Shown: positions 34,688 through 42,199 of the stretch, in pieces | Numbering within the stretch: the first letter of the stretch is position 1 | Layout of the letters: each line of letters begins with the position of its first letter | Source of the DNA: Mycobacterium sp. GA-1841 | GTDB taxonomy: Bacteria; Actinomycetota; Actinomycetes; Mycobacteriales; Mycobacteriaceae | Reading direction: 5' to 3' | NCBI RefSeq assembly: GCF_001954135.1 | Contig: NZ_MBEQ01000085.1 | Coordinates: 1 to 62,163 of the forward strand | Length of the DNA stretch: 62,163 bases | Position numbers and translations under genes: made by a program | The notes under the pieces: model-generated | Told to the model about the DNA's origin: nothing | Seen by the model: only the letters and a program-made list of their open reading frames with translations | Databases searched by the model: none

Positions 34688-35704
34688 TCAGCCGTGCTTG
34701 GGATGGGGCGCGTTCTCCACCAGGTCCTTGGCCCAGCTCAATGTCCACTGCGTGGCGGTCTGACCGTTCTCCACCCAGAACTGCGGGGTGTTGTACAGCG
34801 CGTGCACCGGTCCGGCCGCGCTGCCCGACAGCGTCTCCAACGTCTTGGGCAGATTGAAGATCGAGAACGCTTCCTCGGGCGCCGAACAGATCAGATCGCC
34901 CTTGCCGCAGATCTGATTGGTCCGCTTGTCCAGCGCCCCGAATCCACCCGGACGCGGACCCGTCATCGTCAGCCCCATCTCGGACAGCACCGGCACCTCG
35001 TGCAGCGTGATCTCGGCACCCTGCCCCGGCGGGTTGGGGCCGACGTCCTGACCGACGCCGAGCTGGCGACGACCGTCGGCGATCAACGTCACCCCCAGCA
35101 CCAGGTCCTCGTCCACCGGGCCGCGGCCATTGCCGATGTCGCTGGCCAGATCCCCGCCGATCACCGCCCCCTGAGAGAACCCGGCGATCACATAGCTGGT
35201 CAGCGGGCAGCGGTCGTTCATCTCCGTCATCGCCTTGACCGCGGTGCGCATGCCCTCGGCACGGCTGTCGTTGTAGGACATCTGGTTGTCGGCGGAGAAC
35301 GGGTTGTGGAACTGCGCGGTGTAGGGGACGGTGTACACCTCAAGGCGGCCGGGGTCGAACTGCTCGGCCATCGGCCGGGTGATGTTGGACATCAACGACA
35401 TCGGGAACTGCGTCGGGTTGAACGGGTCGTCGGTGGGCGACGATTCCCAGGTGCCCGGGATCGACACCATCATCACGTCGGGGCAGTCCGCGGACTGGAA
35501 CTCCGGACGCGGTTTACGCGTCGTCGACGGGCCGCCGGGCACCCCCGCCGGGGGCTGGGCCGACGGCGGCGCCGACGGAGTCTCAGGGCGACGCAGGATG
35601 ATCACCACGACCGCGACCACCAGCACCACGACGAGGGCCATCGCCGCTGCGGCTATCAGGGCCAGGATGCGGTGACGCTTCCTGCGGCCGGCGTTTTTTG
35701 CCAT
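34688..35704 (-). CDS. culp6: Cutinase-like serine esterase Culp6
   Basis: Culp6 (Rv3802c type) is an essential envelope-anchored cutinase-like enzyme with phospholipase/thioesterase activity, linked to mycolate metabolism and the response of mycolate pools. The 338-residue product has a basic N-terminus and one membrane helix (about 13-37), then a Pro-rich spacer and the alpha/beta hydrolase. The nucleophile is S177 in GFSQG, the acid D270 in CGKGDLIC and the base H301 in GPVHALY; these correspond to S175/D268/H299 of M. tuberculosis. The ATG at 35704 follows GAGGAG. It stands between fadD32 and fbpD, as in other mycobacteria. Confidence 0.93.
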   Translation of the reverse strand: MAKNAGRRKRHRILALIAAAAMALVVVLVVAVVVIILRRPETPSAPPSAQPPAGVPGGPSTTRKPRPEFQSADCPDVMMVSIPGTWESSPTDDPFNPTQFPMSLMSNITRPMAEQFDPGRLEVYTVPYTAQFHNPFSADNQMSYNDSRAEGMRTAVKAMTEMNDRCPLTSYVIAGFSQGAVIGGDLASDIGNGRGPVDEDLVLGVTLIADGRRQLGVGQDVGPNPPGQGAEITLHEVPVLSEMGLTMTGPRPGGFGALDKRTNQICGKGDLICSAPEEAFSIFNLPKTLETLSGSAAGPVHALYNTPQFWVENGQTATQWTLSWAKDLVENAPHPKHG

Positions 35705-35745
35705 GGGTTACTCGGGCTCCTCGCGTGCGGGCGGCTGATCTGCAG

Positions 35746-36192
35746 CTAGCAGAGATGTTCGGTGGCGATACGGATGTAGTCGGTGGCGGCAGCGTCGATC
35801 TCCGCGGGGCTCGGCGCGGCCCGGCCGGAGTGGGCGTCGCGCACATCGCTGCGCACCAGCGGCAGGACGAAATCCCGCACGGCCTGTTCACCCTGCTTCG
35901 CGGCGCGGGCCTGACACACATACGAGCCGATCGACAGGGCCAGCAGTTCGCTGGACGGCGTGATACCGGCGGCCTTGAGCTCGTCGAGATAGATGTGCTG
36001 CTGGGACGTGACCGCCACATGACCGACACGGCCCTGCTGCGCGGACACCGCCTGCGGCTGGGCACCACCACCCACCTGCGACGTGGGCAGCACCAGGGGC
36101 GCCATGACGTCGCCGTCCACATCGCAGCCCGTCAGCAACGATGCAGCGGACACCGCCACCACCAAGGCGGCCGACCGTACCGTGTGCTGCAC
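35746..36192 (-). CDS. DUF732-type lipoprotein
   Basis: A 148-residue predicted lipoprotein with a short hydrophobic signal peptide and lipobox LLTGC (Cys at 23). The mature part has the DUF732 pattern: a helical domain with TSQQHIYLDELKAAGI, two cysteines (SYVCQARA and the C-terminal C) and the end DYIRIATEHLC. DUF732 proteins are small, secreted and common in mycobacteria; their function is unknown. The GTG at 36192 lies 6 nt from TACGGT on its strand (36199-36204), which fits leaderless transcription. M. tuberculosis lacks a gene at this exact place between culp6 and fbpD. Confidence 0.78.
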   Translation of the reverse strand: MQHTVRSAALVVAVSAASLLTGCDVDGDVMAPLVLPTSQVGGGAQPQAVSAQQGRVGHVAVTSQQHIYLDELKAAGITPSSELLALSIGSYVCQARAAKQGEQAVRDFVLPLVRSDVRDAHSGRAAPSPAEIDAAATDYIRIATEHLC

Positions 36193-36268
36193 GCTTCCAC
36201 CGTACCGGCTGGTGAAATGTGTCCCGGCGCAGGTGATTCTGGTCGCAACGGCAGGTTAGCCCGCACGG

Positions 36269-37183
36269 CTACTTGATGGTCGCGACCAGTTCGCCCGACA
36301 TGTGGGCGAGCTGCGGGGCCCAGCTGCCCCAGTCATGCTGCCCCGAGGCCGGGATGTCGAAGTGTCCGTTGCTGCCGCCCACAGCCCGGTAATGCTGGTA
36401 GAACGACCGGTTGCTGCCCTGCGCCTGATCGCACACACCGATCATCGCGGCCGGGTCGCTACAGGTGAGCGTGGCCGGGCTGTACACCCACAACCGGGTG
36501 TTGGCATCCGCGAGCAACTGCACGTGCACGTCGGGGTCATGCCACTTCCACCGGCCCAGCTGTGGGGCTCCCCACATGCCGTAGCTGTCCACCCCGCCGA
36601 ACTGCGCCAGCCCCGCGGTGATCGCACCGTTCATCGTGGTGGCCGACGGGGTCAGGAAACCCGACAGCGACCCGGCGAACCGGAACCGGTCGGGATGGAA
36701 CGCGGCCAGTGTCACCGCCGCGGTGCCGCCCTGCGCGGCTCCGACGACGCCGTGCCCGCCCGGCGCCAGACCCTTGTTGGCGGCCAGCCAGTCGGGCAGC
36801 TCCGCGGACAGGAACGTCTCCCACTGCTTGCTGCCGTCCTGCTCCCAGTTGGTGTACAGGCTCCAGGCGCCGCCGGCCGGTGCGGCCACCGAAATGCCGC
36901 GTCCGGCCAGTGTCGTCATCGCGTGTCCGGCGTTGACCCAGTTGCTGACATCGGGTGCGGCGTTGAACGCGTCCAGCAGGAACACCGCGTGCGGACCGCC
37001 GCCCTGGAATGCCACCGGGATGTCGCGGCCCATCGCCGCCGACGGCACCATCAGGTATTCGACTCCGTCGGCCCGCGCCGGGGCACCCGCCACCGTCGAT
37101 ACCGCCCACAGGCCGGCACCGAGCACCGGGGCCAGCAGGGCCAGCAGCATCGCCCGCATCGGGCCCAACGCACGTCTCATCAT
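36269..37183 (-). CDS. fbpD: Antigen 85-like MPT51 (FbpD), without catalytic serine
   Basis: MPT51/FbpD is a secreted member of the antigen 85 alpha/beta-hydrolase family that binds fibronectin but has no mycolyltransferase activity. The product is 304 residues with a signal peptide ending at about APARA. The family nucleophile motif G-x-S-M-x-G is replaced by VGAAQGGTA, so there is no serine nucleophile. Other family segments remain (EYLMVPSAAMGRDI, WETFLSAELPDWLAANKG, SGQHDWGSWAPQL). ATG 37183 or the adjacent ATG 37180 is the start; GGAGAGG lies just upstream. A strong terminator separates it from fbpA. Confidence 0.92.
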   Translation of the reverse strand: MMRRALGPMRAMLLALLAPVLGAGLWAVSTVAGAPARADGVEYLMVPSAAMGRDIPVAFQGGGPHAVFLLDAFNAAPDVSNWVNAGHAMTTLAGRGISVAAPAGGAWSLYTNWEQDGSKQWETFLSAELPDWLAANKGLAPGGHGVVGAAQGGTAAVTLAAFHPDRFRFAGSLSGFLTPSATTMNGAITAGLAQFGGVDSYGMWGAPQLGRWKWHDPDVHVQLLADANTRLWVYSPATLTCSDPAAMIGVCDQAQGSNRSFYQHYRAVGGSNGHFDIPASGQHDWGSWAPQLAHMSGELVATIK

Positions 37184-37281
37184 CAACCTCTCCTGCTGCC
37201 GATCGGTCCCAGATGTGCCCCCACACACGTAACCCGGGTTGTAGTGAACCACATCGCCGCTTCACCCGACGCTGGAAACGA

Positions 37282-37320
37282 CTGACGGGGGCGCCCCCGT
37301 GCGGGGAGCGCCGCCGTCAG
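37282..37320 (-). terminator. fbpA terminator
   Basis: CTGACGGGGGCGC at 37282-37294 pairs with GCGCCGCCGTCAG at 37308-37320 with one mismatch, and the inner CCCC and GGGG extend the stem around GTGC. It lies 35 nt beyond the fbpA stop, before fbpD. The stem is about 17 bp, so fbpA and fbpD are probably separate transcription units. Confidence 0.75.
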
Positions 37321-37354
37321 TACTGTCAGTGTTGGTTCGCCACCTGCCGCCGGA

Positions 37355-38362
37355 TCAGGCGGTCGGGGTCGCGCCCAGAACCCGCTGCAGGTCAGGCTTC
37401 ATGGCCTGCACCTGCTGGCCCCAGTACGCCCAGTTGTGCGTACCGCTCTGCGGGAAGTTGAACACGGCGTTCTTGCCGCCGGCCGCGATGTACTTCTCCT
37501 GGAAAGTGGAGTTGGTGCGGCAGACGAAGCCCTCGAGGAACTTGGCGGGCATGTCCGCGCCACCCAGCTCGCCCGGCTTGCCGTTACCGCAGTAGACCCA
37601 CAGGCGGGTGCCCTGCGCCGCGATGGTCGCGACGTTCTCGGTCGGGTCGTTGGCCTTCCAGGCGTTGTTCGGATCGCCGGTCTTGCCCCACATGTCGTCG
37701 GCCTTGTAGCCGCCGGCGTCACCCATCGAGATACCGATCAACATCGGCCACCAACCCTCGGACGGGTTCAAGGTGCCCGACAGCGAGGAGGCGTAGATGA
37801 ACTGCTCCGGGTGGCGCATGGCCAGGATCAGCGCGGAGGAACCGGCCATCGACAGACCGACCACGGCACTGCCGGTCGGCTTCACGTCGCGGTTGGCCGC
37901 CAGCCAGGTCGGGAGCTCGCTCGTCAGGAAGGTTTCCCACTTGTAGGTCTTGCAGCCACCGTCCTTGCTGCCACACGCCGGCTTGTACCAGTCGGTGTAG
38001 AAGCTGGACTGGCCACCGACCGGCATGACCACCGAGATGCCCGAGTTCAGGAACCACTCGAACGTCGGGAGTTCGATGTCCCAGCCGCTGTTGTCCTCAC
38101 GAGCACGCATACCGTCGAGCATGTACAGCGCGGGAGCACCCGGCCCACCACTCTGGAACTCCACCCGGATGTCGCGCCCCATCGCTGCCGACGGGACGTC
38201 GAGATACTCGACCGGCAAACCGGGTCGAGACCAGGCTCCAGCGGTCGCCGAGCCGCCTACGACGCCCACCAGGCCGGGTAGCACGGCCGCCGCGGCGACC
38301 GCAACCGTCAGCCGGCGCGACAGACCTGCCGCTGCGCCGCGCATCTTCCCAACGAACTTCAT
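37355..38362 (-). CDS. fbpA: Mycolyltransferase antigen 85A
   Basis: Antigen 85 enzymes transfer mycolate between trehalose monomycolates and onto arabinogalactan outside the membrane. The 335-residue precursor has a signal peptide cleaved after about A43; the mature protein starts WSRPGLPVEYLDV. The catalytic triad is S171 (VVGLSMAGSS), E277 (KFLEGFV) and H309 (SGTHNW). A small insertion is seen in CGSKDGGCKTYKW, where a disulphide-like Cys pair is present. The ATG at 38362 has GGGAG 5 nt upstream. Paralog assignment as fbpA instead of fbpB/fbpC rests mainly on position next to fbpD and aftB. Confidence 0.92.
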   Translation of the reverse strand: MKFVGKMRGAAAGLSRRLTVAVAAAAVLPGLVGVVGGSATAGAWSRPGLPVEYLDVPSAAMGRDIRVEFQSGGPGAPALYMLDGMRAREDNSGWDIELPTFEWFLNSGISVVMPVGGQSSFYTDWYKPACGSKDGGCKTYKWETFLTSELPTWLAANRDVKPTGSAVVGLSMAGSSALILAMRHPEQFIYASSLSGTLNPSEGWWPMLIGISMGDAGGYKADDMWGKTGDPNNAWKANDPTENVATIAAQGTRLWVYCGNGKPGELGGADMPAKFLEGFVCRTNSTFQEKYIAAGGKNAVFNFPQSGTHNWAYWGQQVQAMKPDLQRVLGATPTA

Positions 38363-38414
38363 ACCGCTCCCTATCTGAATCTCTTCTTCGTATTCCGCAC
38401 ATCGATAGACACCG

Positions 38415-38445
38415 ACGTAAGCGGCTCACGTGCCCGTGTAGTCAA
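38415..38445 (-). promoter_or_regulatory. Candidate fbpA promoter
   Basis: On the minus strand TTGACT (complement of 38440-38445) and TTACGT (complement of 38415-38420) are spaced 19 bp apart, about 50 nt upstream of the fbpA ATG. The -35 is a good match; the -10 is modest. Confidence 0.4.
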
Positions 38446-38682
38446 CCACACGCTCACGCGATGCTTCTCTGCAGCAGTTGTGGCTCCGAGTGCCCTTGTG
38501 CCGGTGATGAGCGTGGTTGCGGGGTGCAGCGGACCAAATGGGCCCCGCGGCCCGGTGTGAGGAACGTCTCCCGTTCGAAGGCGAAGACTCCAAAGGTCAG
38601 CATCGGTTTTCACGCACGTCCATTCAAGATCGGTCACGCAGGCTCGATTGGGTATCGGCCCGAAGCGACCGCGCGTTACCGA

Positions 38683-38703
38683 AAACTCCGGATTCGATTC
38701 CGG
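38683..38703 (-). terminator. aftB terminator
   Basis: TCCGG at 38699-38703 pairs with CCGGA at 38688-38692 around a 6-nt loop. On the transcribed minus strand the stem is followed by AGTTTTCGG, so there is a short T-run. It is 16 nt beyond the aftB stop. This is the nearest thing to a classical intrinsic terminator in the window. Confidence 0.55.
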
Positions 38704-38718
38704 CCGGCGGCGGTGCGG

Positions 38719-40710
38719 CTACGGACCGGTGGCCGGCATCCCGGTGTACGGCGGATTCTCGGGCTCGGGAATCGGCAGCCCACACCGCTTCAACTCATAC
38801 AGGGGGACCCGGTCGATCCGGTATTTGGTGAACTCATAGGCGTGCACCAGGTTCGACAGGAACCGCCGCGGCGTCAGCTCGCCGCGCACCGAGTTGAGCA
38901 TCGACTCGGTGGCCGGGCATTTCAGCGCCGCCTGCGCCTGCGCGATCCATTCCTCGTCGAGGTAGGCCGGAATGTACGGCCGGATCTTGAAGAACGGTCC
39001 CTCGGCCACCGCCCAGTCGGGGAACAGGTTCTTGTCGTGCCCGATGCGGCCGTCGGTGAGCCGCTGGGTGTGGGTCGCCAGCGGGTTCGTCAGCCCGATC
39101 TGGTCGATGACGCGCACATCCAGACCGACGTTCATGCCCAGCATCCCCATGTTGGTGAAGAACACCGTGTGCGGGAAATGCATGTCGCGCCGGGCTTCCG
39201 GGGTCAGTCCCGCCGGCGGCGGATACGCGGGTACGACGTCCCACTGGTCGTAGTTGCCCGAGGGCAGCAGCAGTGCCCCGTCGGGAGTGTTCTCGATCGC
39301 GGTCAACACCGCGCGCATGCGCGGGTAGTCCAAATAGTCGGCGGCGGTGAGCGGATGGGCGTGACCGGTGGCCTGCGAGTAGAACCGGCGCTCGTCGACG
39401 ATGCCGCTGTACGTGACGCGGGTGGCGTCGGCACCCATGCCCGGTGAGTTCGCCGCCCAGATCGACCAGCCCACCACCGCGGCCCACAGCACGCTGGTGG
39501 CCGCAGCCAGCAGGTAGCCCGTCTCCCGGGTGAACTTGGTGCCGTCGGGCAGCACGACAGGGATCACCGCGATCGGCGTCAACAGGCAGAACAGCGGGGT
39601 GAGCAAGACCCGGCCGTGCATGAAGTCACCGCCCTGGCGCACCCAGTAGATGCCTTGTAGCAGGCCACTGAGGAACATGAAAAGCACTACGGCAGCTGGG
39701 CTTTGGACCGTGCGGGCCAACCAGCCGTAGCCGCGGGGCATCTGACGGCGCACCCACCACGGCCGGGTCCGCGTGGTCAGCAGCACCAATCCCAGCGCCA
39801 CCAACAACATCAACGGCACCCACAACAGATAGGGGTGGTTGAAGTTGGCCAGGTAGGTGAAGCCCTGCGACCACTTGGATCCCGACGCATCCTTGGCCAC
39901 CGCGGTACCCGGGACCAGCAGACCGTAGTAACCCATCCGGAAGATCTGATAGGCCACCGGAAGCAGCCCGCCGGCCACCACGATCAGCACGCGCCGCCGC
40001 CATCCGCGCGCCGCGATGAGCATCATCACCAGCGCACCGCCGCCGATCAACGCCAACTCGGGACGGACCAGCACGCTCAGTCCGGCCACGGCGGCCAGTG
40101 CGCCCTCGAACAACCGGCCGAGGATCGGGTACGGCCCGTCGTGGGGTGCCTGGCCCGCGGCCGTCGGCCGTGCGGCCCGCAACGCCTGCGACCAGCACAC
40201 CATCATCCACCACAGCAGGCCCAGATATGCCAGTACCAAACCGTTTTCGAGGCCCGAGGTGGCGAAGTCACGAGCCGGGGGGACGGCGATGTAGACCAAG
40301 GCGCCGGCGGGCAGCAACAGCGCACGGCGGCCCTGCAGGCTCGGCGCGTACAACCTGCCGGTGCCGAGCATCATCAAGACCACTCCGAGCACGCTCAGTG
40401 TCAGCGCGAGGGCCAACACCACGTACTCCATCCGGACCGAACCGCCCAGCCAGGCCCCCAGCGTCACCAGATAGGTCCACACGGTGGAGGTGTTGGCTTC
40501 CACCCGCTCCCCGGCATTGAAGACCGGGCCGTTGCCCGCCAACAGATTTCGCACGGTGCGCAGGACGATCAGACCGTCGTCGGCGATCCAGCGGCGCTGC
40601 CAGGCACCCCAGCCGAACAGCGCGGCCACCACGACCACGCTCACCCACAGACTGATCCGCACCGACGGGTGGTACGGAAACACCGGCCACCGGGCCAGAC
40701 GCTCGGCCAC
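38719..40710 (-). CDS. aftB: Terminal beta(1-2) arabinofuranosyltransferase AftB
   Basis: AftB is the GT-C enzyme that caps the non-reducing arabinan ends with beta(1-2)-linked arabinofuranose, the residues that later carry mycolates. The product is 663 residues with about ten to twelve helices, then a soluble C-terminal domain. The first loop holds WIADDGLIVLRTVRNLLAG, with the catalytic Asp pair, and GERVEANTSTVWTYL. Conserved later segments include IYWVRQGGDFMHGR and TRVTYSGIVDERRFY. The GTG at 40710 is chosen because it lies between the ubiA stop and the first helix; a GTG at 40662 (VRISLWVSV) matches the M. tuberculosis start better and is an alternative. It follows ubiA by 37 nt in the same operon. 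Confidence 0.93.
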   Translation of the reverse strand: MAERLARWPVFPYHPSVRISLWVSVVVVAALFGWGAWQRRWIADDGLIVLRTVRNLLAGNGPVFNAGERVEANTSTVWTYLVTLGAWLGGSVRMEYVVLALALTLSVLGVVLMMLGTGRLYAPSLQGRRALLLPAGALVYIAVPPARDFATSGLENGLVLAYLGLLWWMMVCWSQALRAARPTAAGQAPHDGPYPILGRLFEGALAAVAGLSVLVRPELALIGGGALVMMLIAARGWRRRVLIVVAGGLLPVAYQIFRMGYYGLLVPGTAVAKDASGSKWSQGFTYLANFNHPYLLWVPLMLLVALGLVLLTTRTRPWWVRRQMPRGYGWLARTVQSPAAVVLFMFLSGLLQGIYWVRQGGDFMHGRVLLTPLFCLLTPIAVIPVVLPDGTKFTRETGYLLAAATSVLWAAVVGWSIWAANSPGMGADATRVTYSGIVDERRFYSQATGHAHPLTAADYLDYPRMRAVLTAIENTPDGALLLPSGNYDQWDVVPAYPPPAGLTPEARRDMHFPHTVFFTNMGMLGMNVGLDVRVIDQIGLTNPLATHTQRLTDGRIGHDKNLFPDWAVAEGPFFKIRPYIPAYLDEEWIAQAQAALKCPATESMLNSVRGELTPRRFLSNLVHAYEFTKYRIDRVPLYELKRCGLPIPEPENPPYTGMPATGP

Positions 40711-40747
40711 ACTGCCTGCGAGGCGGCGCAGGCCCGGGCCCGGCCGG

Positions 40748-41668
40748 TCAGCTGAAGTAGATGGCCGCACCGATGGTTCCGATCCACGCCACCGCAAGAA
40801 ACTGCAGTACCCGGTCCCGGAGTGCGATCTCTTCGGGCTCGCCGGCCATGCCACCATCGACGTCGACCGCATACCGGAGAATCGCGATGGTGAACGGAAT
40901 CATGGATACGGCGAACCATGACGTCCCACCCGCCCGGTCACGCTCGAACGCCCAAAGGCCGTAACAAACCACGACGGCGGTGGCTGCCAGAGTCCAGACG
41001 AACCGCAGGTAGCTGCTTGTGTAACTCTCGAGTGACTTGCGGATCTTGGCGCCGGTGCGCTCGGCCAGTTGCAGCTCGGCATAGCGCTTGCCCGCCACCA
41101 TGAACAACGAGCCGAACGCCATCATCAGCAGGAACCATTGCGACAGCGGGATCGAGGCTGCTGCGCCACCCGCGATCGCACGGATCAGGTAGGCGGACGA
41201 CACGATGCAAATGTCCAGCACCGCCTGATGTTTCAAACCGAAGCAGTACGCGAGCTGAATGGCGAGATAGACCGCGATCACCAGGGCCAGGTTCGGTGTC
41301 AGCAACCAGGAGACGGTCAGCGCGATGGCGGCGAGCACCACGGCCAACACGTAGGCCACCGACTCCGGCACCACACCGGCGGCGATGGGCCGGAACCGCT
41401 TCGTCGGGTGTACCCGGTCGGCTTCGACATCACGGGCGTCGTTGATCAGGTAGATCGACGACGCCGCGAGCGAGAACACCACGAACGCGATCGAGACCTT
41501 GTAGCTCAGATCGCTGAGGTCGTACTCGACACCGCCGCCGAGGGCGGCCAGCGGCGCCACCAGAACCAGCAGGTTCTTCACCCACTGCCGTGGCCGCAGC
41601 GCCTTGATGATGCCGGTCGCCAGGTTCTTCGGCGGCCTGAGCTCTGTCTGTGCTTCTTCCTCACTCAT
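40748..41668 (-). CDS. ubiA: Decaprenyl-phosphate phosphoribosyltransferase UbiA
   Basis: This UbiA-superfamily enzyme transfers 5-phosphoribose from PRPP to decaprenyl phosphate, making DPPR, the first lipid intermediate toward DPA. The 306-residue product has about nine helices. The Mg/PRPP-binding motif NDARDVEAD is at 76-84, and the second site includes Y141 to K146 (YCFGLK) and D152 (VLDICIVSSAY). Its ATG overlaps the PAP2 phosphatase stop in ATGA. M. tuberculosis ubiA mutations raise ethambutol resistance by increasing DPA. The gene order glf-glfT2-PAP2-ubiA-aftB is conserved. Confidence 0.95.
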   Translation of the reverse strand: MSEEEAQTELRPPKNLATGIIKALRPRQWVKNLLVLVAPLAALGGGVEYDLSDLSYKVSIAFVVFSLAASSIYLINDARDVEADRVHPTKRFRPIAAGVVPESVAYVLAVVLAAIALTVSWLLTPNLALVIAVYLAIQLAYCFGLKHQAVLDICIVSSAYLIRAIAGGAAASIPLSQWFLLMMAFGSLFMVAGKRYAELQLAERTGAKIRKSLESYTSSYLRFVWTLAATAVVVCYGLWAFERDRAGGTSWFAVSMIPFTIAILRYAVDVDGGMAGEPEEIALRDRVLQFLAVAWIGTIGAAIYFS

Positions 41669-42198
41669 TTGGCCACGGTCTCCTCAGTCCCGACACCGGC
41701 AGTTTTCCCGACGACAGAACCCACGAGGGTCCCGACGGCCACGCCGGTGAGCACGTCGGTGGGATAGTGCACGCCCAACACCAGACGTGACAGCGCCATC
41801 GGCACCACCAGCACTGCACGCAGCGGCAGACCGGTGACCCGGGCCAGCAGCACGGCCGCGGCGGTGGTCGAGGTGGCATGCGCGGACGGGAAACTCAACC
41901 GGCTCGGCGTGCCGACGTTCACGGCGATGTCGGGGTGATGCGGCCGCTCACGGCGCACCACCCGTTTGATTCCGACGGCAGCGGCGTGCGCGGCGAACGC
42001 ACCGGCACCGACCGCCAGCCAGGATCGGCGCTTGGCCGGCTGGGCCAGCGCACCCGCGGCGGCGACCGCGAGCCAGCCGAGACTGTGCTCACCGAAATGG
42101 GAGAGCGCACGCGCACCGGTCAGCACGCCGGGCCGAGGGGCCAGTGCAGACTGTACGGCGACCAACACGGCGTCTTCGCCGCGCGGGGCATCGGTCAT
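41665..42198 (-). CDS. PAP2-family phosphatase, probable DPPR phosphatase (Rv3807c type)
   Basis: A 177-residue membrane phosphatase of the PAP2 family. The three motifs are complete: KRVVRRERP (78-86), PSAH (104-107) and SRLVLGVHYPTD (137-148, with R138, H144 and D148). In M. tuberculosis the homolog Rv3807c is the proposed enzyme that removes the 5-phosphate of DPPR to give decaprenylphosphoryl-ribose for DprE1, although it is not essential there. The gene lies between ubiA and glfT2, with a 4-nt overlap with ubiA and a 1-nt gap to glfT2, so it is made with the enzymes of its pathway. Confidence 0.87.
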   Translation of the reverse strand: MTDAPRGEDAVLVAVQSALAPRPGVLTGARALSHFGEHSLGWLAVAAAGALAQPAKRRSWLAVGAGAFAAHAAAVGIKRVVRRERPHHPDIAVNVGTPSRLSFPSAHATSTTAAAVLLARVTGLPLRAVLVVPMALSRLVLGVHYPTDVLTGVAVGTLVGSVVGKTAGVGTEETVAK

Positions 42199-42199
42199 C

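Larger units (their letters stand above)
38363..38718. other. Intergenic region between aftB and fbpA
   Basis: These 356 bases lack a supported gene. The fbpA promoter lies in the left part and the aftB terminator in the right part. The plus-strand frames that cross it continue into antisense of aftB and show no family motif. The middle (about 38460-38680) has no structure that I can assign. Confidence 0.5.
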
